DNA from: Bacteroides fragilis
GTDB taxonomy: Bacteria; Bacillota; Clostridia; Lachnospirales; Lachnospiraceae
Direction: 5' to 3'
NCBI GenBank assembly: GCA_023664485.1
Contig: JAMPFK010000001.1
Span: 1-64,000 of the forward strand
DNA: 64,000 nucleotides
Shown here: positions 26,031 to 33,538 of the stretch, piece after piece
How positions within the stretch are numbered: position 1 is the stretch's first letter
How the letters are laid out: the number at the start of each line of letters is the position of its first letter
Translations under genes and position numbers: made by a program
Notes under the pieces: generated by a model
Database searches by the model: none
What the model was told of the DNA's origin: nothing
The model's input: only the letters and a program-made list of their open reading frames with translations

Positions 26031-27152
26031 TCATCGGTCTGTGCCGGACGCTGCCGGCAGAATGCACGTTACAAAACGTTCCGCGAGCCGCTCCAGTCCG
26101 GCTTCGTTAAAGTGAATATAATCTGTCATATAATCCAGATAATTATCTTCGTTGACGGTGCCGTAGAAATTGTCGATCCAGGAAACGCCGCAGTCGCTCG
26201 TGACATCCAGCTCCTTCTGCAGGTAGTGGCTCAGCGTGCCGTTGCCCAGATCGGCGCGGTCGCCGTTCTGGAAATTGCCTTCATCGTTGATGCTGTGGCA
26301 GAAGGTATGGGACATTACCACGATTCTGATGAAAGGGTAAGTCTCCTGGAACTGCTCGATGGCGGTGCGCAGGGCGCCGGTATAGGCAACGATGGAATGC
26401 GGGTCGTTCGGGTCGTCGCTCGGCCTCTTTTCGATATAATCGATGCCGTCATACATAATGCAGAGAATGTCAACGCTGTTCATATCGAGCTCCTGCAGCA
26501 TTTCCACAGTCGGAACAAAAGCAGGGTCATAACTGCAATAGGCCGCGGCCAGAATCCGCTCAAAATCCCTCGTGCAGATTCCTTCCGCCAGATAGGACAG
26601 GCTGAGGGCGTCCATCCAGAAGCCGTCGTTATAAGAAGGATATGCGGCGCTTATGGTGGAACCTGTGAAAGAGCCGTTGTATACGATCGCGCCGGATTTG
26701 GCCGCGATCTGGTTTGCCAGACCATAGCCCTCCTCTCTGCTCAGGGAAAAAGGATCGTTTCCGAGACAAAGAATCGTCGTGACGCCGTCATCTTCATGGC
26801 CTTCCAGTTTATCCGGCGCGAGCGGGATAATGCTGTCCAGCACCTCGATATCGAAATCCTCCGCATGAAAGTCCGGGTCATCCTCGATGGGGACGCCTTT
26901 GTCCCATTGATAAAGTTTGAAGGCGATAATTCCGACGATAATGACGATTAACGATAAAAATATAATGTGCAGGCTGATCTGGATATGCGGTTTTTTGACA
27001 GGCTTTTTTGTTTCATTTGCAGCCTGTTTTGCCGCCGGTTTCCTTTTGGGCGTATCTCCGGCCGCTTTCGGTTCTTTTGCAGGGGTTTTTTGTTCGTCCA
27101 TATCCAGAATTTCCATATCATTTCCTGTATCTCGATTCATAGCGGTTACCAT
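26031..27152 (-). CDS. SGNH-like protein lacking the canonical nucleophile
   Basis: 373 residues: a basic, Lys/Pro/Ala-rich cytoplasmic tail (1-57), one membrane helix (61-80) and an outside SGNH-like domain. The D344-Y-I-H347 pair and a block II glycine (YNGSFTGST) are present, but the usual GDS reads G131-N132-D133, so the catalytic serine is replaced by Asp. Block III reads YDGIDY rather than GxND. It may be a pseudoenzyme, a carbohydrate-binding protein or an enzyme with another nucleophile. The start could also be the in-frame ATG at 27140, which has better spacing to GGAAAGG. Confidence 0.7.
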   Translation of the reverse strand: MVTAMNRDTGNDMEILDMDEQKTPAKEPKAAGDTPKRKPAAKQAANETKKPVKKPHIQISLHIIFLSLIVIIVGIIAFKLYQWDKGVPIEDDPDFHAEDFDIEVLDSIIPLAPDKLEGHEDDGVTTILCLGNDPFSLSREEGYGLANQIAAKSGAIVYNGSFTGSTISAAYPSYNDGFWMDALSLSYLAEGICTRDFERILAAAYCSYDPAFVPTVEMLQELDMNSVDILCIMYDGIDYIEKRPSDDPNDPHSIVAYTGALRTAIEQFQETYPFIRIVVMSHTFCHSINDEGNFQNGDRADLGNGTLSHYLQKELDVTSDCGVSWIDNFYGTVNEDNYLDYMTDYIHFNEAGLERLAERFVTCILPAASGTDR

Positions 27153-27267
27153 GCCTTTCCATTGAATGCTGCAACTGTCTTAGTATCTGCTGCTGGTTCT
27201 ATTTTACTATGAACAGGGATAAAAATCCATGTATTCACAAAATTTTAAGAAAATCATAAAAGTGCCG

Positions 27268-27316
27268 GATATTATTTTAACTTTACATATAAAGTTAAAA
27301 AAGTTAAAATAATATC
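27268..27316. promoter_or_regulatory. 16-bp dyad with nested alternative stem
   Basis: 27268-27283 and 27301-27316 are perfect inverted copies. A second copy of the inner sequence at 27291-27300 can pair with 27275-27284, so two exclusive hairpins are possible. It lies just before AGGAGG and a micro-ORF, as expected for an operator or attenuator. Confidence 0.5.
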
Positions 27317-27332
27317 GTCAGGAGGACAGCCT

Positions 27333-27374
27333 ATGTCGGATGAAGAATATAGAAGATGGATAACCTTAATGTAG
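27333..27374 (+). pseudogene. Micro-ORF, probably the remnant of a broken small gene
   Basis: A 13-codon frame (MSDEEYRRWITLM) begins 7 bases after a near-perfect AGGAGG. Changing frame at 27359 gives DNLNVEEYLKSLR up to a stop at 27398-27400, so it may be a frameshifted gene or a leader peptide. I cannot assign a family. The 364 bases from 27153 to 27516 otherwise hold only the dyad and a minus-strand terminator. Confidence 0.3.
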
Positions 27375-27420
27375 AAGAATATCTGAAAAGTTTACGATAA
27401 TATCCGTTCCTCAGAGCCTC

Positions 27421-27464
27421 AAAAAAAGGTACTGCCAACGACCTTGTCTCATTGGCAGTACCTT
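27421..27464 (-). terminator. Terminator of the zinc-ribbon gene
   Basis: A perfect 13-bp stem (27426-27438 with 27452-27464) with a 13-nt loop. On the minus strand the stem runs into seven T, so it ends transcription of the gene at 27517-27864. Confidence 0.8.
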
Positions 27465-27516
27465 CCTGGCGTGTTATTCGAGCCGGGCGAAAATTCCGCA
27501 GGCGGAAGATTCGCTG

Positions 27517-27864
27517 TCAGACAGTCGAAACCGCATTGTCCATCATGGGTTTACCGGATAGCCTGTAAGTAATGACCGCAGGCTGCGGGACCAGCTTATG
27601 CTGTTCCTTACGCTGTTCATTGAGCTGCTCCTTGTACCACTTGCTGTATTTATACATACGGTAGGTGGTGCTCAGGCACTGAAGCTGCGAATCGTCTTTG
27701 AGGCGTGCAAGAAAAAGCGCTCTCGCATCCCTGTTCATGGATACATAGTCCATATACGGGATTTTAAGCTCCGTAATGCTCCCATTACAATTTGGGCAGT
27801 TAAACCGATGTCCATTGAGCATATGGACATGATGGCAACGCTTACAATAGTGCATGTACATCAT
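27517..27864 (-). CDS. Small zinc-ribbon protein, function unknown
   Basis: 115 residues. The N-terminal third holds two CxxC knuckles (C7/C10 in HYCKRCHH and C23/C26 in FNCPNCNG), a zinc ribbon. The rest is basic and helical (RMYKYSKWYKEQLNEQRKEQHK), which suggests nucleic-acid or protein binding. AAGGGG lies 8 bases before the start. It has its own promoter and terminator and no functional link to the polysaccharide genes, so it looks like a self-contained accessory gene. I do not recognise a characterised family. Confidence 0.65.
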   Translation of the reverse strand: MMYMHYCKRCHHVHMLNGHRFNCPNCNGSITELKIPYMDYVSMNRDARALFLARLKDDSQLQCLSTTYRMYKYSKWYKEQLNEQRKEQHKLVPQPAVITYRLSGKPMMDNAVSTV

Positions 27865-27899
27865 GAAAAATTCCCCTTTTCTCAGTTGATAATGTTGAA

Positions 27900-27928
27900 A
27901 TTGTAATGTTGCACTTATATTGTGTCAG
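27900..27928 (-). promoter_or_regulatory. Promoter of the zinc-ribbon gene
   Basis: On the minus strand CTGACA (27923-27928) and TACAAT (27900-27905) are 17 bp apart, 36 bases before the start codon. Confidence 0.55.
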
Positions 27929-28023
27929 TTTCGGATGGCAAAGTCAAGCGAATTCCGGCAGAAAATGGCAGAAAAGCGGTGTCAGGTATCGCGTAAAAGA
28001 AGAAAAGATTTATGAAACAGCGA

Positions 28024-28101
28024 CAAAAAATCACGGAAATCAATTTTCAGTTATCATTCAGGCCTGAATGATAACTGAAAATTGATTTCCGTGCAAAAAA
28101 T
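28024..28101. mobile_element. Perfect 62-bp palindrome with flanking 8-bp direct repeats
   Basis: 28032-28062 and 28063-28093 are exact inverted copies (31 bp each, no spacer). CAAAAAAT stands immediately on both sides (28024-28031 and 28094-28101). That is the structure of a tiny inserted element with a target-site duplication, for example fused terminal repeats left by an insertion sequence or a palindromic MITE. No transposase is present. It is not a forward terminator. Confidence 0.6.
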
Positions 28102-28110
28102 CGTATTTCC

Positions 28111-28139
28111 TTGCTGAAAGAGGGATAGTGTGTTATAAT
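28111..28139 (+). promoter_or_regulatory. Promoter of the large GH25 gene
   Basis: TTGCTG (28111-28116), a 17-bp spacer, an extended TG and consensus TATAAT (28134-28139). The -35 lies only 18 bp from the palindrome. Confidence 0.7.
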
Positions 28140-28158
28140 ATCGGCAAATTGTGAAAAG

Positions 28159-31100
28159 ATGAAAGGTTTACATAAGCACATGAAAAAAAATCAGAAAAGA
28201 AAGGTACATGATAACGCGCCTGTCAGGAAATCCCGCAGCATCAGTGACGATACGCTGGAATTTCTGAGTCTGGATGAGGAAACGGTTGCCGCATATGAAA
28301 GAAAAACCAGGCCTGCCCGTTCCGAAAAAAGCGTTCCGCGCCGGGACTTTGGCAAAAGCGTGCGGAAACAGGAAATATATGAGGATTTCGATGATGAAAC
28401 AGAAGAGCCCGGCGATATCGGGGAAGTAAATTATGATGAAGCAGAATATGACGTAGACGGCCGTTATTACGGAGAGGAAGATGAGGACAACGGCCGTTAT
28501 GATGAAGAAGATGGCTGCCGTTACGAAGAAGATAATGAGGACGATGGCCGTTATTACGAAGAAGGCGGCGATGATGACCGTTATTACGGAGAGGAAGATG
28601 AGGACGGCGGTTGTTATGATGAAGAAGACGATGATGACCGCTATTACGAAGAAGACGACGATGGTTATTATGAAATAGAAGACGACGAATATTATGAGAT
28701 GGACGACGATGAGGAAGATGACGAAGACGACGGGAAGATTTTTGCCCGCACAGGCCGTTTCATCACGAGTATGAGCGCGGTAGATTATATTGTGGCGGCC
28801 CTTGGCATTTTTATCCTGATGGCAGCAGCCGTCGCCGGGGCAGTTTATATCAATGCAAGAGCCGTATCCGGGCAGGTGGAGGCTTTTGCCGAAGTGGGGA
28901 CCGAAATACAGGATATCAGCGTAATCGGCGAGAGCGGGCTGATTGCCGTTGCCGATGCGGAATCCACCAGAATATCGCAGATGACAGGGCTTGAACCGGA
29001 AATGGACGAAGAAGGACAGAGCGGGGAAAAGCCGCAGGGGGACCGGATAGAGGTAGGAATCAATCTGACTTCGATTCAGTCGGATATCAAGATTAAATTT
29101 GTCAATAAGGAAACGAACAAATTAATCGGCAGCGTGCCATTTGAAGTGGAGATTACCGGAGGCGGCAGGACCTTCGGGTTAAAAGACGACGATAAGGACG
29201 GCATTATTTATCAGACCGGACTTAGCGCGGGCACTTATATGGTAAAGGTAACTGCTTTGCCGGGAGAAGGCTATGAGAAATACCATATCCCCGCACAGGA
29301 AGAGACGGTTAAAGTTGCTGATACGATTTCTTATAAAAAGGTCGAGGTTGCCGATGAAATTAAGACAGAGGCGGAAGTCAACGCGGCGGCAGAGGATACC
29401 GCGCAGCAGAATACCGTGGTCGAGTCGGAACTGAAGGACACTGTGGAATGGGTAGAATCTACCAGGAATGAAGAGAACGCGGATGATAATTATGAAGAAA
29501 TCAAACGGGAGAACGTGCCCGATCCGGTAACGCTTGCCAGAGCGGGGACTTTTATGAAGCTTGTCAACAGCAGCCTTGCCGGCGATAACGTGAGGTCTGT
29601 TGTCAGCCCGGAACAGCCGTCGATACCGCCGATGGATACGGACACCGCGGCAGCGCCTTCGACGGGTACAGATTCGACAATAACGCCTTCGACGAGTGAG
29701 GATACCACGAATACGCCGGCAACGAGCGCCGGTTCGACGGATACGCCTCCGGCGGACACGGATCCGGCAGGCACGGATCCGGCGAGTACGCCGACAACGG
29801 GAACGGGTCCTGCAGATACGCCGACAACGAGCGCCGGGACTACCGAAACGCCTTCGACGAGCGTCGGCGCCACGGGCACGCCTTCGACAGGAAGCGGTAT
29901 CGTCAGCCCGGAACAGCCTGCCGTACCGACACAGCCGGCAGCGCCTGCCGTGCCAACGGATGCAGAGAAATTAAGCGCGTTACATCCGGTCCTGAATACG
30001 ACGTCGCTTGCCCTTACGCAGGGAGGGAGCGCGGAGCTTTCCATTGTCGTTACGGGCAGCGAGCCTTATACGGTCGATTGGAGCAGTAATTCCGCCGCGG
30101 CAAGCGTCAATAACGGCGTCGTTACCGGAGCGGCCGCGGGAACCGCAGTTATCACGGCAACGGTCATGGTCGGCCAGGAATCGGCGGCCTTGAGCTGTAC
30201 CGTTACGGTTACGGAAGCCGCAGTACAGTATACCGCGGTAAAAATAGAAGGAAGCGCCGTCATTCAAATGGGAGGAACGGCTTCTTTAAAGGGGACTACG
30301 ACTCCGGAGGGCGGCATTGTTACATGGACGAGCGACAATACGGATATTGTAAAAATAGATAATAACGGCGTAATGACAGGCGTGTCGGAAGGAACAGCGG
30401 TCATTACCGGGATCTGTGGAGATGCGAAAGCGGCATGGCAGGTCAAGGTCACCCCAAATTATACCGGAGATACGGTCACGAAATTAAAGGACAGGGACGG
30501 CAATCAGATTTATATCAGGAATAGCGAAGGAAAATATGTGGAAGCGGTGTATGCCGACTATTATAAAGACCAGATGCTGTATCTGCGCAAAGCGAACGCG
30601 GAGTGTTTTTATACCGGATGGCAGACCATCGACGGTTATACCTATTTTTATGATAAAAATGGGAAATATGTGACCGGGGAGCAGATCATCCAGGGAGCAA
30701 AATATTCCTTTGACAGCCAGGGGAGGATGTCCAATCATTCCGGTACGCTCGGCATCGACGTTTCCAAATGGAACGGCTCCATCGACTGGAACGCGGTCAG
30801 GAATTCGGGCGTTTCCTATGTGATCATCCGTTGCGGCTACCGCGGTTCTTCTACGGGCGCATTGATCGAAGATCCGAAATTCGCCAGCAATATCAAAGGG
30901 GCCAAAGCGGCCGGACTAAAGGTCGGCGTTTATTTCTTCAGCCAGGCTGTCAACGAGGTGGAGGCGGTCGAGGAAGCTTCGATGGCCCTGAATCTGGTAA
31001 GCGGCTATGGGCTGGAATATCCGGTTTTTCTGGATGTGGAAGCGAGCAACGGGCGCGGGGACGCGATCGACGCGGCGACGCGGACGGCGGTCTGCCGGGC

Positions 31101-31338
31101 ATTCTGTGCGACCATACAGAATTCCGGATATCGGGCGGGCGTATATGCCAATACGACCTGGTTCACCACCAAAATCAATGCGGGAAGCCTGACGGATTAC
31201 AAAATCTGGCTTGCCCAGTATGCGAGCGCGCCGACCTATACGGCGACCAGATATGATATGTGGCAGTATACATCCAAAGGACAGGTAGGAGGCATCAGCG
31301 GCAGCGTGGATATGAATATCAGCTATCTGAATTATTAA
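28159..31338 (+). CDS. Membrane-anchored GH25 muramidase with acidic tail, Big-2 and wall-binding repeats
   Basis: 1059 residues. In order: a basic start, a cytoplasmic Asp/Glu/Tyr-rich repetitive tract (about 75-191), one membrane helix (210-232), a small beta domain resembling SpaA/prealbumin folds (about 300-395), a Pro/Ser/Thr linker flanked by VSPEQP, two Big-2-like Ig domains (about 615-770), a glucan/choline-binding-like repeat (YTGWQTIDGYTYFYDKNGKY) and a C-terminal GH25 lysozyme domain (864-1059) with D867 in GIDVSKWNG and catalytic D959/E961. It should cut glycan strands of peptidoglycan outside the cell. An in-frame ATG at 28180 is an alternative start. It has its own promoter. Confidence 0.88.
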   Translation: MKGLHKHMKKNQKRKVHDNAPVRKSRSISDDTLEFLSLDEETVAAYERKTRPARSEKSVPRRDFGKSVRKQEIYEDFDDETEEPGDIGEVNYDEAEYDVDGRYYGEEDEDNGRYDEEDGCRYEEDNEDDGRYYEEGGDDDRYYGEEDEDGGCYDEEDDDDRYYEEDDDGYYEIEDDEYYEMDDDEEDDEDDGKIFARTGRFITSMSAVDYIVAALGIFILMAAAVAGAVYINARAVSGQVEAFAEVGTEIQDISVIGESGLIAVADAESTRISQMTGLEPEMDEEGQSGEKPQGDRIEVGINLTSIQSDIKIKFVNKETNKLIGSVPFEVEITGGGRTFGLKDDDKDGIIYQTGLSAGTYMVKVTALPGEGYEKYHIPAQEETVKVADTISYKKVEVADEIKTEAEVNAAAEDTAQQNTVVESELKDTVEWVESTRNEENADDNYEEIKRENVPDPVTLARAGTFMKLVNSSLAGDNVRSVVSPEQPSIPPMDTDTAAAPSTGTDSTITPSTSEDTTNTPATSAGSTDTPPADTDPAGTDPASTPTTGTGPADTPTTSAGTTETPSTSVGATGTPSTGSGIVSPEQPAVPTQPAAPAVPTDAEKLSALHPVLNTTSLALTQGGSAELSIVVTGSEPYTVDWSSNSAAASVNNGVVTGAAAGTAVITATVMVGQESAALSCTVTVTEAAVQYTAVKIEGSAVIQMGGTASLKGTTTPEGGIVTWTSDNTDIVKIDNNGVMTGVSEGTAVITGICGDAKAAWQVKVTPNYTGDTVTKLKDRDGNQIYIRNSEGKYVEAVYADYYKDQMLYLRKANAECFYTGWQTIDGYTYFYDKNGKYVTGEQIIQGAKYSFDSQGRMSNHSGTLGIDVSKWNGSIDWNAVRNSGVSYVIIRCGYRGSSTGALIEDPKFASNIKGAKAAGLKVGVYFFSQAVNEVEAVEEASMALNLVSGYGLEYPVFLDVEASNGRGDAIDAATRTAVCRAFCATIQNSGYRAGVYANTTWFTTKINAGSLTDYKIWLAQYASAPTYTATRYDMWQYTSKGQVGGISGSVDMNISYLNY

Positions 31339-31353
31339 GAAAAAGAAAATTTC

Positions 31354-31382
31354 TTGCAAATAGCGTTTATTTCTATCATAAT
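31354..31382 (+). promoter_or_regulatory. Promoter of the rml (rhamnose) operon
   Basis: TTGCAA (31354-31359) and CATAAT (31377-31382) are 17 bp apart, 53 bases before rmlB. Confidence 0.5.
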
Positions 31383-31435
31383 AGAGATGTGTATCATATG
31401 ATCGCGCAGTATAAAAACAAAGGAGACAGACAAAA

Positions 31436-32515
31436 ATGAGGACTTATCTTGTGACAGGCGGCGCCGGTTTTATTGGTTCCAACTACATTCATTATATGTT
31501 CGGAAAATATGGCGATGAAATCAGGATCATTAACGTGGACGCCCTGACCTATGCGGGAAACCTTGAAAATCTGAAAGATATCGAGAAGAGGGAGAATTAT
31601 ACGTTTGTAAAAGCCGATATCTGTGATAAAGAGGCCGTCAGCCGTATTTTTGCGGAAAACGATATCGACAGGGTCGTGCATTTTGCGGCGGAAAGCCATG
31701 TTGACAGGAGCATTAAGAATCCGGAGGTGTTCGTGCAGACGAACGTGCTCGGCACGGCGGTCATGCTCAACTGTGCCAAAGCGGCGTGGGAGCTGCCGGA
31801 CGGCGCTTATAAAGCGGATAAGAAATTCCTGCACGTTTCCACAGATGAAGTATACGGTTCGCTGGAGGAGGACGGGGGCTATTTCTATGAGACGACCCCT
31901 TATGCGCCGCACAGCCCTTATTCAGCAAGCAAGGCGAGCTCGGATATGCTCGTAAAAGCCTACATGGATACCTATCATTTCCCGGCCAATATTACGAACT
32001 GCTCCAATAATTACGGACCTTATCAATTCCCGGAGAAATTGATTCCGCTGATCATCAACAACGCTCTGCAGGGGAAAAAGCTCCCGGTCTATGGCGATGG
32101 CAGAAATGTCCGCGATTGGCTGTATGTGGAGGATCATGCGAAGGCGATCGATATGGTGCAGGAAAAAGGCAGATTGTTCGAGACCTATAACGTAGGCGGC
32201 CATAATGAGAAACAGAACATTGAGATCATCCATATCATTCTTGAGACGCTGCAGGAAATGTTAGCGGACGACGATCCAAGAAAGGCGCTTGTCAGCGAGG
32301 ATTTGATTACTTATGTCGAAGACAGAAAAGGCCATGACAGAAGATATGCTATCGCGCCGGACAAGATCCGGAAAGAAATCGGCTGGGAGCCGGAGACGAT
32401 GTTCCGGGAAGGGATCAGACGGACGATCCAGTGGTTCTTTGAGCATGAGGACTGGATGAAAAATGTGACGAGCGGCGATTATCAGAAATATTATGCTGAA
32501 ATGTATAGGGAATGA
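31436..32515 (+). CDS. rfbB: dTDP-glucose 4,6-dehydratase
   Basis: The second step of dTDP-L-rhamnose synthesis, removing water from dTDP-glucose to give the 4-keto-6-deoxy sugar. 359 residues. The NAD motif TGGAGFIGSNY is at the N-terminus, STDEVYGSL carries the Thr/Asp/Glu triad region, and the catalytic YxxxK is in PYSASKASSD. AAGGAG stands 9 bases before the ATG. It is followed by a structured 150-bp gap and then rmlA, and rmlC lies further on, so the locus makes activated rhamnose for the wall polysaccharide. No dTDP-4-dehydrorhamnose reductase (rmlD) gene is present in the window. Confidence 0.95.
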   Translation: MRTYLVTGGAGFIGSNYIHYMFGKYGDEIRIINVDALTYAGNLENLKDIEKRENYTFVKADICDKEAVSRIFAENDIDRVVHFAAESHVDRSIKNPEVFVQTNVLGTAVMLNCAKAAWELPDGAYKADKKFLHVSTDEVYGSLEEDGGYFYETTPYAPHSPYSASKASSDMLVKAYMDTYHFPANITNCSNNYGPYQFPEKLIPLIINNALQGKKLPVYGDGRNVRDWLYVEDHAKAIDMVQEKGRLFETYNVGGHNEKQNIEIIHIILETLQEMLADDDPRKALVSEDLITYVEDRKGHDRRYAIAPDKIRKEIGWEPETMFREGIRRTIQWFFEHEDWMKNVTSGDYQKYYAEMYRE

Positions 32516-32662
32516 AGATTTCCTAAGGCGTCAGAGGACGCCGCCTAAGGAAATCTGATCATTCCCTGGAGTTGGGAGAGGATAAGAGAAATCTAATCAT
32601 TCCCTGCAGAATGTCCCACATGGGGCATTCTGCCAGAGAGAACCATCATATTAAAAAGGAGA
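32516..32662 (+). promoter_or_regulatory. Structured leader between rmlB and rmlA
   Basis: Two 19-bp direct repeats with one mismatch (32550-32568 and 32588-32606) lie beside an imperfect 15-bp hairpin just after the rmlB stop and a 12-bp hairpin (32606-32617 with 32622-32633, ACAT loop, one wobble). There is no T run. It may control mRNA processing, attenuation or translation of rmlA. Confidence 0.45.
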
Positions 32663-32668
32663 ATGCGC

Positions 32669-33538
32669 ATGAAAGGAATTATATTGGCAGGGGGGTCGGG
32701 GACTCGGTTGTATCCGCTGACGAAGGCAATTTCCAAACAGATCATGCCAGTCTATGATAAACCGATGATCTATTATCCACTGTCCATTTTGATGCTGGCG
32801 GGCATCCGGGAGATTCTGATCATCTCTACGCCGAGGGATCTTCCGGTGTTTCAGGAATTATTCGGAAGCGGGGAACAGCTCGGCCTGAAAATGGAATATG
32901 CCGTACAGGAGACGCCGCGCGGCCTCGCGGACGCCTTTATTATCGGAGCGGATTTTATCGGCGGCGACCATGTGGCGCTGATACTCGGCGATAATATTTT
33001 CTATGGACAGAGTTTTTCCAAAGTGCTTAAAGAGGTATCGGCCAGAGAAAAAGGCGCGACCATCTTCGGCTATTATGTCAGAAATCCCAGAGAGTATGGG
33101 GTTGTGGAGTTCGATGAGAACGGAGTCGCTTTATCCATTGAGGAGAAACCGGAGCATCCTAAGAGCAATTATGCGGTGCCGGGTTTGTATTTTTATGACA
33201 ACGATGTCGTAGAAATCGCGGCGAATGTAAAACCTTCGGCGCGCGGCGAGATTGAAATTACGAGCATCAATAACGAATATCTGCGCAGAGGGACTTTGAA
33301 AGTCGAGACGCTTGGCCGCGGTTTTGCATGGCTGGATACGGGGAATCATGATTCTCTGCTGGATGCGGCGGATTTTGTCGCGGCTTTTCAGAAGAGGCAG
33401 GGGCTTTATATTTCCTGTATCGAGGAAATTGCATACAGGAGAGGCTTTATCGGTAAGGAGCAGCTTTTGAAGCTGGCGGAGCCCCTTCTGAAAACAAATT
33501 ATGGACAATATCTTGTAGAGGTTGCGAATGGACTCTAG
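32669..33538 (+). CDS. rfbA: Glucose-1-phosphate thymidylyltransferase
   Basis: The first step of dTDP-rhamnose synthesis: dTTP plus glucose-1-phosphate to dTDP-glucose. 289 residues. The nucleotide-binding start KGIILAGGSGTRLYPLT and the catalytic/metal region LGDNIFYG are clear, and EEKPEHPKSNYAV and WLDTGNHDSLLDA are RmlA hallmarks. I chose the ATG at 32669, with AAGGAG 7 bases upstream. An ATG two codons earlier is only one base from that site. Its end overlaps the second GH25 gene by 11 bp, so the two are translationally coupled. Confidence 0.95.
   Translation: MKGIILAGGSGTRLYPLTKAISKQIMPVYDKPMIYYPLSILMLAGIREILIISTPRDLPVFQELFGSGEQLGLKMEYAVQETPRGLADAFIIGADFIGGDHVALILGDNIFYGQSFSKVLKEVSAREKGATIFGYYVRNPREYGVVEFDENGVALSIEEKPEHPKSNYAVPGLYFYDNDVVEIAANVKPSARGEIEITSINNEYLRRGTLKVETLGRGFAWLDTGNHDSLLDAADFVAAFQKRQGLYISCIEEIAYRRGFIGKEQLLKLAEPLLKTNYGQYLVEVANGL

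Noticed and set aside
28032..28102. The 62-bp palindrome as a Rho-independent terminator
   Set aside because: On the plus strand it is followed by A residues. Only the minus strand has a T run, and no minus-strand gene lies upstream of it.
29490..30044. A 184-codon Val/Ser/Gly-rich frame on the minus strand
   Set aside because: It is an antisense shadow of the Pro/Ser/Thr linker of the GH25 gene. Its repeats come only from the sense repeats.
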